Shown here piece by piece: positions 1 through 10,760 of a stretch of DNA of 64,000 nt. The stretch is from Phylloscopus collybita (Eukaryota > Chordata > Aves > Passeriformes > Phylloscopidae), in assembly GCA_027886175.1 (NCBI GenBank), contig JAJNNQ010000008.1, forward strand, positions 368,501-432,500, given 5' to 3'. Numbering within the stretch: position 1 is the stretch's first letter; the number at the start of each line of letters is the position of its first letter. The translations under genes and the position numbers were made by a program. The notes beneath the pieces were generated by a model that was not told the origin of the DNA, did no database searches, and saw nothing but the letters and a program-made list of their open reading frames with translations.

Positions 1-74
1 CTGGCACTGCTCCATGGGAAATGCATGAGAAATTCCTGTTTTTCACTGAGCACTGATTGCATCGGGCTCCAAGG

Positions 75-102
75 GTTAACTCTTTAAGAGTTAACTATTA
101 AC
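75..102. promoter_or_regulatory. Palindrome overlapping an HNF1-like motif
   Basis: Positions 75-84 and 86-95 form a perfect 10-bp inverted repeat (GTTAACTCTT and AAGAGTTAAC) around one T. Overlapping it, 90-102 reads GTTAACTATTAAC, which differs from the HNF1 consensus GTTAATNATTAAC at one specified base. Binding is inference from the motif alone; intronic motifs like this occur by chance. Confidence 0.25.
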
Positions 103-268
103 TCCTTCCACAGGCTCCTCTGTGCACTCACATTCAAAAGCCTCTCAGAAATGACAGTAGATTTTTGAGAATATTCCCCTCTGTCAAGACAGACAGAGAC
201 CAGTACATCTATCCAAAATCACAGGAGGGAGGAGGCACATCCAGCAGGCTGCAGAAAGCAATTCCAGC

Positions 269-304
269 TGGAGTCTGATCTGGAATCTGATGTGGAATCT
301 GATG
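269..304. repeat. 12-bp motif in three tandem copies
   Basis: Copies at 269-280 (TGGAGTCTGATC), 281-292 and 293-304 (both TGGAATCTGATG). The last two are identical and the first differs at two bases, so this looks like a recent small expansion. Confidence 0.9.
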
Positions 305-1863
305 GACGGATTTCTGCACGCAGGAATATCTGTAGGCAGAGACTGACGGGGTTCAGGGTATGTTAGACAGACATGGGGAAAAGCAGCAATGCAGTATCTG
401 CTCCTGCAGGAGGTTGTGTGATCAGAGAGCCACGGCCAAGCTGGCTCGTCATTGAGGAGCCACCTCTGCCCATATTATGGCCATCCACCCCTGATGGAAA
501 GCTGCAGGCTCTGCAGATCTATTATGCCTCTGGCAGAAGAGGAGGAAAACAGGCCCTTCAAATGCAAATAGCAGTTAAATAGTAAGTGATATTCCAACAG
601 CCACTGATTCTACTCTGGCCATGAAGTTAATTTAGTTAATCACACAGGACGGATCGGTGAGGCCAGCTGGAATCATCCCCTATCTTTAGCAGGAAAGAGC
701 TGCATCCCTTCACCAGCAGAATACCAAAAGCTTTTCCGCACGCTCCAGATTGCACCTCTAAATAATTTCCGTATTCATCCAAAGTATGGTTGGTAGCAAT
801 CAGAAAGTTTTAGGAGCTACACTCTGTTCCTAGTCTCCGACTGCCAGTCAGCACATCAGAGATCATTGTTGAGAGCCATTCCCAAACACGTTGGGAATCT
901 GCAATTAGCAACATTAACAATGGGATTTCACAGATGTAGGTTACATGCTTTCAGAAAAGAAATGGCAGTTGCTGGCAGTGGGGAAATACTTAAGAACTAC
1001 TTATCCCCTAATTAGACAAGGTACTGTTCTCTAAGTACTGAATGCTAAGCACTGCTCCAGCATGTGCTCATCTTAACCCCGCAGAATTATGCTGAATTAC
1101 TAAGGTTCCATCTGAGCATTTCTTAGCCAAGGCTCCTTGCATAAACAGATGGAACGGTTCTGCTGTTTCCGTGCTGACACATTTAGACTGCAGAAGTACA
1201 GGATTAAGTTCAAATTTATCATAAAATCACTTTAGATAGGACGCTGTAGTCTTTATATCCTTCTCAAGTATGACAAACAGAAAGATAACACTGGCTGTGT
1301 GGTGTTTAAAACTGGCAAATAGATGAAAAGGTTGGGAAGAAATATTGGTTTAACAGTGATAGAGGACTGGGTGAGGGCAGAGCAGGACCAGAGCCAACCC
1401 CAGAGATTTTAATATTCCCTTGGAGAGGGGGTGATTCTCACTAGATGGATTTCCCAGGACACATTAAGGCATCATGTGACTCACAATGGCTTTGCAGAGA
1501 CTAAATCCTACATTAAATGGGTATTCATCTGGAATATCAAAATCCAGAAAGAGGTGATGAATGCAGGTTGAGATGAGGTTGTGATATTGTCACCTGTGAG
1601 GAAAGGCTGGCAAGTGGCAGAATATGCCTGATTTAGACTGGTTTTCTCTCTGAAGCAACACAAGTGGTTGGAACAGAATCCAGGAGTGGGGCCAGATCAG
1701 CCCTGGCTTTCAAATGTAGAGATTTCAACACTAGGCATCAATTCATATTGCTGGAACATTCTGAGGGGACACTCCCCAGAACCCAAACAGGGCATAAAGA
1801 GAAGAAGTCACTGGCAGAGCTTATAGTCTGGGCAAATACACATCCTGTAACTCCTACTCATGA

Positions 1864-1944
1864 GACAAGATTTTCCCTAGATTTGTAACTTCCATAGAAT
1901 ATCTGACAAGATTTCCCTTACATTGTAGCTTCCATAGAATATCT
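1864..1944. repeat. Two-copy tandem duplication, about 40 bp unit
   Basis: Copy one at 1864-1904 and copy two at 1905-1944 both start GACAAGATTT and end TTCCATAGAATATCT, with a few substitutions and a one-base length difference in the middle. It is a simple tandem duplication with some divergence. Confidence 0.85.
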
Positions 1945-3445
1945 CCCTTCACAGATATTGAAGGGCTGCTTCTCTAGGTAAACCAGAATACATCATCAGA
2001 ATGTGCTTCTCAGAGAGTCAGATCTTCACACATAAACCAATCCCTTGAAGTTTAACTCCAGACCTCCTGTCAGAGATGTCTCAAACTCCTCAGTGGTTTT
2101 AGTAACTTCTAACCAGAGAATGATGAGCCCCATTTTGAAACTGCTCCTAAGATTTCAAGATAAAACCATTTGAACATTCTTGTGAATGCACCAGAAGGAG
2201 CAAAACTTGCTAGTCTGAGGCACAGGACAGCCAAGTGCCCAGGCTGCTCTTGCAAGTGTAGCTTTCCTACTCTGAATTTGGCAGCCTGTGGTCCTAAACT
2301 CACAGCTCCTCCACGTAAGAGACTCCTTCAAGTATGACTGTGTTAAAATTTAATTTTGTGAAGAAACGGCATATTTAAATAAAATTAAATTCCACTTCAG
2401 TGTTCTGATCAGCTTTCTGAGGTTACACATTCTGGTTCTTTCTCTCCCACTGGCAATCCATATTCACATCATGTGCTGCTTAAAGTGCAGAGCAAAACCT
2501 TTCCTCAGCCATGGATTTTCAGAAGTTTGTTCAGCCTTTCTCCTCAAGATAATTTGTTTTTATAATGGAAGACTCAAGTTATACCAATATATAGTTGCAA
2601 ATGTAATGAGAATGCTGGCAATTGAATGTCAAAATACCAAATCAAGGCACTAGATCAGTCATTTTATCAAAGTTTCTTTATACTTCTGCAAAATTGTAGG
2701 TCTGTGAAGGTACCAGGCATAATTGTCTAGTGAGCCACTACCTTGCCTGCCTCTCTCCTAAATGTCAGGACACAGAAGTGAAGGCTACCTCACATCTCCT
2801 TTTGTTAGTTACAGAAGTGTGAAGTAAATAATTCAATCAATTTCTGAAGTGCTTTATCCCCCAAAGGATGAGGTTTGTTTTACACTGAAATTCAGGAGGG
2901 GGAAAGGAAGGAGAAAGCATTGAGTGGACAGAGCAGAACAAAAACCACCAGGGCATAGAGACGGAGTGTAAACACGTGTGGCCGTTTGTGTGCAGATGTT
3001 GAAGCACTTTACCATGTATCAATGTCAAATAAGCAGACCAATATGAAAATTGAAATTACACAGAATTCATTCCCATGTAGTAAGACTTGGAGCGAAACAT
3101 GAAGGTTCCATAAATTCTAAATTACACATTTAAAGTATGATTTCCCATTTTCAGTTGTGGCCAAACTGTGATTACCTGGCATAACACACACTGGAAGAAG
3201 CAGCCAATTTTAATACTTGGGCTCTTTCATTTGAATAAAGTTTTTATGAATGTTTAGCATCCACACCTGAGGATGTAATACATCTTCCAAAACCCGGGAA
3301 ATCTGCATCACAAATTAAACCAAGTGCTAAAATGTTGCAGCAATATCTGCATTGAGGACTGATTTTGATCTCTGCTAAGAGATTAAAATTGCCTACAATC
3401 CTAAGTGACACATGAAAATATTTAGCAGCAGCATCTCCTTGGCCC

Positions 3446-3448
3446 ATA

Positions 3449-3479
<31 letters not shown>

Positions 3480-3481
3480 TT
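3446..3481. repeat. (AT)13 microsatellite joined to an 11-base T run
   Basis: Positions 3446-3471 are a pure AT alternation and 3471-3481 are all T. On the gene's sense strand this is an A run followed by (TA)n, starting 16 nt after the last base of the GTAAGA donor hexamer. It is likely to vary in length between individuals. Confidence 0.95.
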
Positions 3482-3496
3482 AGTCTTTGGTATTTA

Positions 3497-3505
3497 TCTT
3501 ACCTT
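3497..3505 (-). other. Splice donor of the CDH13 exon
   Basis: The minus strand reads AAG then GTAAGA, a near-consensus U2-type donor. The last exon codon is a complete AAG (Lys), so the intron is phase 0. The frame continues through GTA AGA and reaches a stop at 3494-3496, which supports ending the coding segment at 3503. Confidence 0.9.
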
Positions 3506-3711
3506 TAATGCACCACGTTTTTCGTTTGCTTCAAGAATAAAGATTTCTGCCATATCCTCGGCGTGCTCCGACCGCGCGTGGACAAACAAGGCTCTGCCGG
3601 CCTCTGATACATTCTTGCGTGCAACCAAATTCCCGTCAAGTTCCACTGTGAAGTCTGGGTTAGAAACTTCAAAGTTCAATTTGTTGTTCCCCTTGCAGTC
3701 ATCGAATTTCA
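3503..3711 (-). CDS. CDH13: Internal exon of T-cadherin (CDH13), prodomain; exon 3 by mammalian numbering
   Basis: The exon is 209 nt: two bases completing a split codon (xTG, probably Leu), then 69 codons from KFDDCKGNNKLNFEVSNPDF to the end at ANEKRGALK. CDH13 is a GPI-anchored cadherin without a cytoplasmic tail. It acts in cell guidance and as a receptor for adiponectin and LDL, and this part lies in its N-terminal propeptide. The DCKGN core, LFVHAR and HAEDMAE match T-cadherin as I know it from human and chicken. An NVS glycosylation sequon and the single prodomain cysteine (DDC) are visible. An acceptor AG lies at 3712-3713 and a GTAAGA donor at 3497-3502. The upstream intron is phase 1 and the downstream intron phase 0, so skipping the exon would shift the frame. 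The open frame runs on into intron on both sides, and the methionine at 3779-3781 is intronic, not a start. The exon is CpG-rich against its flanks (GCGCGG, TCGG, GCCGAG). Its number and the neighbouring exons are inferred from the family, not seen here. Confidence 0.95.
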
Positions 3712-3763
3712 CTGGAGGTGGAATAAAAAAGGAAAGAAAGGGAAAAAAAACCACATTATAAGT
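3712..3763 (-). other. Splice acceptor region of the CDH13 exon
   Basis: Reading the minus strand, a long pyrimidine tract covers 3750-3721 (T8, then CCCTTTCTTTCC and T6), followed by CACCTCCAG ending at 3712. A CTTAT pentamer at 3762-3758 fits the loose branch-point consensus, with the candidate branch A at 3759, 47 nt before the first exon base. The branch-point assignment is inference; the AG and tract are directly visible. Confidence 0.85.
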
Positions 3764-6325
3764 ATCCACTTCGGAGCACAAGCCTCAGATGTTATTAGCT
3801 GCTATGTTATTAGCTTGTCTACAGATTTGGGAAGAAATGTCTTTTAAAGGAAACAAACTTCCAGAGAAATTCTATATTTTTCTGACTCTTCGTCATAAAC
3901 AAACCTATGAATATGTATTTTCAGAAAGATGAAGAGGTTTTGACCAGTCTAATTGTGTCAGATACACAAAACACTTTGGACATCAGACTTTTGTGATCCT
4001 TCCAATCAAATGCACACCCAGCTCCACAAACTGGGCAGTGGCAATAGAGACCTTGCAGTGAGAAAGGAAATCCAGGATCTCTAAAGGCTCTTCTGTGACA
4101 AAGTGCTTTCAGATATCCAGTATAACTTTAGGCTCAGCACTGGTTGTTTACAGAATATTCAGCCCCAGGCTACTGCAAAAGTTCTGTACAACTGAAATCT
4201 GAACTCTAACATTTCTTACTACCAGGATTGTCACACAGTTTATGAGCTGCACTGTATCTAAGGATTGTGAGAACTTTTAACTGAACAGCAGCTGTCAATA
4301 ATGCTGTTTCACTTTCCATGGAAAGTTTAAAATATTTAGGAAGGCTGGCATAAAGAGGAAAATGTCCCTAAAGCACAAAGATTTGAGACTTTGTCTCAGA
4401 TTTCTTCTCTGAGTCATTTTGCACAAAATACTGGATAAAATATTAGTGCTTTAACTACCAGCTATACGATAAGAGATCTTCACCACAAACTTGCAATTGC
4501 TAAAAGAACTTTTCAGGTTTTGACATCCCTGAACAATGTATTTGCATGTGAAAGGTTTTTCTGCAAACAACCTGTTTTGTATTCCCTACGTTCTCCTTGA
4601 GTTACTGCTGCTGCAGACTTTTCACTTACCTGTATGCTCTCACTATTTTTATTTTACATTTCATTTCCACTGGATCTTTAAAAACTGTGTTACAATTTCA
4701 GAAAAAAACCTACAGACAGTGATGCCAGCTACATAAAATCAACAACAATGGAGTTTTACTACAAAATAAAACACTTGGCATAATTGTTTAAATTCACTGT
4801 ATAGACTTCTTGTACTAAGTCATTGTTTTTAAAGGAAGAGAAACAATCCCAGAGTCTCTCATGGCCAACCCCTAAACTCTTCCTGACTCTGTAATCTCCA
4901 CAACTGCTCCTAAAGCACAGGAATTAGTCTCATAGTGGGTGGCCACTCAACACTCTGGGGAAGCTACACAGAAATCCTCTTCATCAAATTTTGCATCTCT
5001 CCAGGCAGACCAAGATGAAGACAGAGCTGCCAAAGAAACTTGTGGAGATCCTTCCTTTCTGGGCATTCACTGGGATTCAATCCCAACAGAGAACACCACA
5101 GGGAAAAAGAACCTTCACTGGTTCATCCCAGAATTTACAACTTCATTTTATGATGAATATTGATGAGATGGGTTAGATTAAAAATTAAACAATGCCAAAA
5201 TCTCAAGCATTCAAACAGAATAAGGCACAAAAGGAGACGTGGGGCACCATTTACCCAAGCAAGAGTAGAGGGTTGGCCTTGGGCTGCTCCCAGCCTCCCA
5301 CCCAGCCACCTTCTCACTCCCCCTCCTCAGCAGAACTGGGGAGAAAGATGGAAAAGATAAAGACAGGGAGGTCACTTACTAATTGCCATTGCTGGCCAAA
5401 CAGAAATGACTTGGGGAAAATCAATTTAATTGCCAATTAAAATAGACGTGGATGCTGAGAACAAGACAAAATTAAAGCCACCCCATGGAGCCATGACCCT
5501 GTAAATTCACACCAGACAATCCAGGAGAGTCCAAACACTCTGATAGACACCACAGTCTCCGGTAGAAAAGCTCCCCCAGCAGCTGAAGGATCTGCTGCTG
5601 TACAAGGTTTAAGCTCAATTACATATTTTTAACTAAAAACTGCTCCCATTTCCTCCACTTTACTTTAGGGCAAGAGAAGTATCCTTGGATTCACAGTGGG
5701 ACAGAAAACCAGAATTTCATCAGCTCATTTGCTCTTTCATTGAATTTTGCTGAAAGCAAGAGGGATTATAAATGAAAAAAAGAAGTCTCAGTCTCAGACA
5801 CTGCAGTCTCTCCAGACAAACCTATCTCGGGCTGTCATGTGGCAGATCCTGCCTGCAAAGTCTTGTACTGAAGTAGAACCAGGAGGGAAAACCACTGAAT
5901 TTGGGAGCAGCAGCAGCTTAAAGCAATTTCAGAGTGCTCAGGGTGTGCTGGTGCCCACACTCCGAGGCTGGGAACTGCTTCCAGGAGGGGTCTGATGCCC
6001 ACAGCAGGATTTCGATGGGAGGCTCCCTGAGCAAGGCCTGGTGAAAAACCACCCCTTGCAGCTGGGTTTATGACAAGTGTTCTAACAGACTCACTTCAAC
6101 TTCCTGAAGCTACCAACCAACCAAAATGCAAACTTTTCCTGTCACTGCAAATGCAGGAAGTTGAAATTCTCTGTACAAATCACTGTACAGACACTGCTTA
6201 GATTGCAGCCTTTGTGAATTACAAGTCTCTTATTTTTTAATCCCCTAAAAAAAGCTACAAATGCCAACTAAATAATTTTTAAAAATGCAACAAGGAACTT
6301 CTTGTATTGGTGGCATTTCTTCCCA

Positions 6326-6394
6326 CTGCAGAGGGTTTGGAACTGCGTGTCCCTTAGGCTCACTTCCAACCCAAGCCAGTCTGTGATTCTCTGA
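6326..6394 (+). mobile_element. CR1 LINE 3'-end fragment
   Basis: This reads like the last 70 bp of avian CR1: a CAGAGGGTTTGGAACT block, then TCACTTCCAACCCA, then TCTGTGATTCTCTGA in place of the terminal octamer repeats. Only the tail remains; it is 5'-truncated and diverged, in the opposite orientation to CDH13 transcription. Confidence 0.7.
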
Positions 6395-6939
6395 ATAAAT
6401 ATATGCTTTTCATAATCGAAAACTGCTGCTGATTTACTTACAACTTAGCTTACAACTGGAAAAATTTGACATTGGTCTTTGAGAAATTATATCAGGAATA
6501 AAAAGTTTAAAAAAATTAAAAGCCAAAGAAAACTATAATAAAGTAATCCCTTAAAACCAAATGTCATGGTTCAGAGCTGTAGCATCACCCAGCCAAATGC
6601 TTCAGGTCCTTTCAAGAAAAGGACAAACTGTGTTGTATTTCCATAGCAGGGAGGACCTGGCTGGGGGTGCACTGCTCCCACCTCTCTGCTCAGTGTTCAC
6701 ACACCCTGGGACTCCTGCATCGCTGCCATCTGCATGCTCTGGGGAAATTCAAAGACCACAGGCAGATTTGGCACATGGAAAAGGAGAAGTACTTGAATCT
6801 ATTCTATATTCCCTTGCAAGTGTTTATTTGACACTTTTAAACCTTTTATACTTTGCTGCCTATTTGTCTTGCTTTATGAAACCCTGCAACTTTTTCTAAA
6901 AAGGGCTGAGATAGAGTTGTTTGAAAGCGGGAAACTGGC

Positions 6940-6984
6940 TTTTTTCTTTTTTTTTTTTTTTTTTTTTGGGTTTTGGGTTTTGGG
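6940..6984. repeat. T-rich tract with three TTTTGGG units
   Basis: A T run interrupted by one C (21 T at 6947-6967) leads directly into three copies of TTTTGGG at 6964-6970, 6971-6977 and 6978-6984, followed by further T-rich sequence. It is a low-complexity expansion and gives no sign of being a gene. Confidence 0.9.
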
Positions 6985-8156
6985 CTTTTTTTGTTTGGTT
7001 TTTTTCCCTTTTTGTCCCTATTTTTTTTCTACCATATCTCATCCAAAAGCACTGATGCTTTCAATTCCCAGTCCTACCACAAAAAACCAAAAGCATTTGG
7101 TGAGGTTAATAGCAAGGAGAAGGGAAGAAAATGAAAAGGCTCTGAGAAGTACTGATATGCAGTGAGAAATTAGAAATGGGAGGAGATGAAATGATCCTAG
7201 GGATAAAGAACATTGAAGATTATTGGCCTAAAGGGTCAACAGGGATGGAAGTGAAACCAATTCTTGAGAGAGATGAAGGGACCTGGAGCCTTAGATAAAA
7301 TCCCTAGTCTGAGCTCAGGATCAAATGTGGACCTTATCAGGATGATGTTGTCCCTGACTGGGCTGACCAGGGAACATCACCCAAGATTGAATTGCATTCC
7401 CAGTCATCCTCATGATGCTCCTCACTGGGAATATTTGCTTCCTTAAACTCATGTGGCTTCTGGGGAAGGAGCCAGTGCAAATACCCAAATTTTGCTGGAC
7501 TTGAGCTGCCCATAGCAAGCTCCAGGAGCAGCTACACAGCCCAAGGAGCTGGGGCTGGCACTGACCACACTGACCTTCCCTACCAGGCACTCAGGAGAGC
7601 TCTGAGGAGCTTCCTCAGATCCTTTCCATGGCATTACATCTATCTCTTAACCAAACCTGTGCACAGTTAATGCCTGTTAAATGCAAGGGAAATAGAATTT
7701 TTAGTTATTATTCTCTGGTGAAAAAATCTTGCCTTGTGCATAAAGCCAGTGTAGAAATCTCTGTGTAAGAACTATAAAGTGTGATTAATTAATTACTCTT
7801 TTTGTCCCCCAAGTACCAACCAGTGTAAGAAGAAATGAGACAGAAGCTGTGGATATCAGCTGTGGAAAGTGTCAGCCTGAGCTGCAAAGGTGCTCTCTGG
7901 ATACCCAACACCTTTCCTCTTGGCAGCCCTGATAACATATGGTCTTGTGTGATGATGTTTGAGGTGTTTGTGCATTTGTCACAGAGATGAGGTGTGAGGA
8001 AAGCCCCTGAGATGGATAATTGACATTATTCCCACTACCCACGTGCATTATAATAGCTTGGGCGAGTGGCAGCCTGATGAGAGTGGCCACAAACCCCAAA
8101 ACTCCCCACGTTCTCCTGCACACTCACTCTGTATTGGAGCTTAAGGGGTTTAGCTG

Positions 8157-8275
8157 GATTTGAAACTCCTCCGAGCAAAGGCCACGTGTTCACTCTGTGT
8201 CTGTACAGCACTTGCAACAAAATGATTCATGTTTGGAGCTCAGGGTGCTACAAAAGTGCAAAAAATGAATAATAG
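8157..8275 (+). mobile_element. Ancient amniote SINE/LINE-tail-like fragment (MIR/L2-type tail)
   Basis: The order of blocks matches a tail I know as widespread in reptile and other amniote genomes: GATTTGAAACTCC, a GCAAAGGCCACGTGTT block, CACTCTGTGTCTGTACAGCA, then GGAGCTCAGGGTGCTAC and an AATAATA end. Substitutions are spread throughout, so the copy is old. The exact family name is uncertain; a repeat-library comparison would settle it. Confidence 0.5.
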
Positions 8276-9599
8276 CAACAGTTCAGCTCTAGCCCTAAAA
8301 TAAAACGCTGGTAATGCTGCACCAGGCATGACAAGTGAATGTCTCATTGACAAGAATTCAATGGGCAATTAAAACAGTGATCTAATATTTATATGAAGGT
8401 GGAGTTCTTCATTTATTGACGCATCTATGACTCTTTTGATGTTCCTAGTCATGCTCCAGCTGCCAAATGAACATCTTTATTGTGCCTAATATGCCACATG
8501 CTATGAGACAGGCTCCAAAAACTCCATGCAAGCAAAATGAAAACACTGCCAAGCAGCTCCCAGTGAAAAACATGAGTGTCATTCATCGCCCTCTGTTCAT
8601 TTCTCAGCCTCCTGTGTTAGACTTTTACTTCTTTTTGTAAAACTCACGTGTGAACTGTAGGGAATATTTCTTTCCACCGAGCAGCATTCATTATTAGCAG
8701 TACCTGCATGCATCCCAAGGCTTTAATCACTGACTTTGAGCTTATTATCACCAAAAGACCTGCTGGAAAACCTTGTGCAGGATCCCAGGTCCATTAGTAC
8801 GATGATGGGAAAAGCTGTAACTGGAGATATTAACCTTTATAGATCTCAGCAAGAAAACTCATGTTCCTGGGATTCCTCCTTTCAGTGCATTCCATTTTCC
8901 CTGTTATATCACAAATGTGAGGTTTCTATCTCACCATGATATTTATGATAATGACCCACAGATGTTTTAAAGGATACCGTTTTAAAACATTGAAAGGTTA
9001 GCAGTTGCATTTCTTGTAAACTAAAGTAAAAGAAAACAAGCTGAAATAGGTTTGTATTCAAAAGCATATGTTGACCTGATATATTCCACTTCCAAAGTAA
9101 TTTCTTTCTGAGTTTAATTCTCAGAAGTTTAATTTGTTTTGAACAGCAATACTGAATCCATGATTTTCTCTCTGGTTAAATCTCCACAGAGGTATGCTGA
9201 ATAAATAAATACACATATTTATCTATAAGCACACCAAAACTAACTCTGTAAGTCTCTATGTACAGATATTCATATTTTTCTGTTAGCTGATCATAACAAG
9301 AAACAAAATGGCTCCTGAATGAGGAAATTTCACATTGAAAATACAGACTTAATTACTCTATCAATGAATATTAGGATGCTTTTTGCAAATATAACCTAGC
9401 CTTGCTCAAATCCAGGGGAATTACAGCATCAAAGCAAAATGATCCTGTGCAGTTCTTCTTCTCCTTTCTAGCAAATAACTTTAGATCATATTGAAGCCAC
9501 CAGTCAGAAGGTGTATCTGTCAGAGGTCTGGAGATGCAAGAAAAGCACATTACAGCTGCACAAAGACAACTCCACTTCCCAGCCCAGCAGGGATCCCCC

Positions 9600-10760
9600 A
9601 GCTCCACTCACGAGTCCTCCCTGCTCAACGACGTTTGCAAAACAGGGAAGCTCGACAGAGACTGGCGAGGCTGAGCTTCATTAACTACAAAGAGAGAAAA
9701 GGGATGGTTGAGGCAAATGGAAATGCTTCTAAGTGCTGTTGTTGTGTATAAAAATTCATAAAGCACCGTGACCCTGGCGAGGCTCCTGTTAGCAATGAGC
9801 AGTGAGTGAAAACAGCAGGAGAGGGATCAGCAGCTCCAACTGCACACAGTGCAACCAGGCTCCAAGGGCTGCGCTATCCCGCCAGTGTGGGGAGGATAAA
9901 ATCCACCTGGAACCAGCACATCTGGACTACCTGAATCCATCCCAGAACAAGAGAGGAAGCTACTGTCACAACAGCTACCGGAACAGGAGCTGGGGAACAA
10001 AACAAATCCTGCCTTTCAAGCCAACAAAAAGGTCCACCAGGAGAAGCAGCTCCTTTCCCTGCCTTTGAGGTGCCTTCAAAAGCACCTCTGGAGCACGAGT
10101 TCTGGCAGCGAGCCCAAAGCCTGTGTGTTTTGCTGGTTTTCTGCAAGAATACCTGAGCAGCAGAAGGAAAAATTGTTGCCCCACGACAATTTGAGAGCAG
10201 AATAATGTCCAGACAAGACACTGCCAACAGTTAAGTCAGAGAGGTTTCTCCTAAAGATATGATATTGCCATTATGTCATCTCTAAAAGTGCTGCTGGAAT
10301 AATGATTCACAGAATAGAAAACCTACTAACGTGACTGAAGTGTTTACACAAGAAAACTTATTGAACATTTAATAAAATGAACAAAATGAGTTTTATGAAA
10401 ACCCTTTTTCAAGGTTTTTATACAGCTTAATGCTGCATTCTAACTCTGCAGTAGAATTGTTACAGAATGATGTTTTTTAACAAAACCAACAAGCAACAGT
10501 GGGTTATTATCTTGCACTGCACGTTTATGATTTTCCTGCATTTATATAATTTCTTTATGTGCCCCTGAAGTAAATAACAATAATGACTTATTTAGTATCC
10601 AGAGAGTCAGAAATTGAGGGAACATGAACCACAGCGAAATGTTCATTACAACATAACAAGAATTGCTTAAGACAAACACACATTTACGTTCGACTTCTTT
10701 GGAAGAACGAGTACTAAACAACAGACTTCATCCCTGCGCACACTTTTCGAGCCTGAAAGA
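9600..10760. other. Moderately CpG- and GC-richer stretch
   Basis: CpGs recur between about 9609 and 10183 (for example ACGACG near 9627-9632). There is also a tight group of five in 62 bases at 10687, 10691, 10708, 10737 and 10748. The overlapping open frames on both strands show no recognisable protein. It may be a constrained non-coding element or an unrecognised old repeat. Confidence 0.3.

Larger units (their letters stand above)
1..3502 (-). other. CDH13: CDH13 intron downstream of the exon (intron 3, 5' part)
   Basis: This is the donor-proximal part of the intron; its far end lies outside the window to the left. It is AT-rich and has no convincing coding frame. It contains a 12-bp triplicated motif (269-304), an HNF1-like palindromic patch (75-102), a two-copy 40-41 bp tandem duplication (1864-1944) and the AT/T microsatellite beside the donor (3446-3481). 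The next exon of the gene, which should complete the prodomain and reach the furin-type cleavage site, is not seen here. Nothing else is recognised. Confidence 0.85.

Noticed and set aside
6562..6700. TGTCATGGTT start resembling the end of the LTR candidate at 25843
   Set aside because: Only the first eight bases agree. No AATAAA/TATA order or second boundary could be found.
6964..6984. TTTTGGG x3, telomere-like
   Set aside because: Not the vertebrate TTAGGG unit, only three copies, and embedded in a T-rich low-complexity tract.
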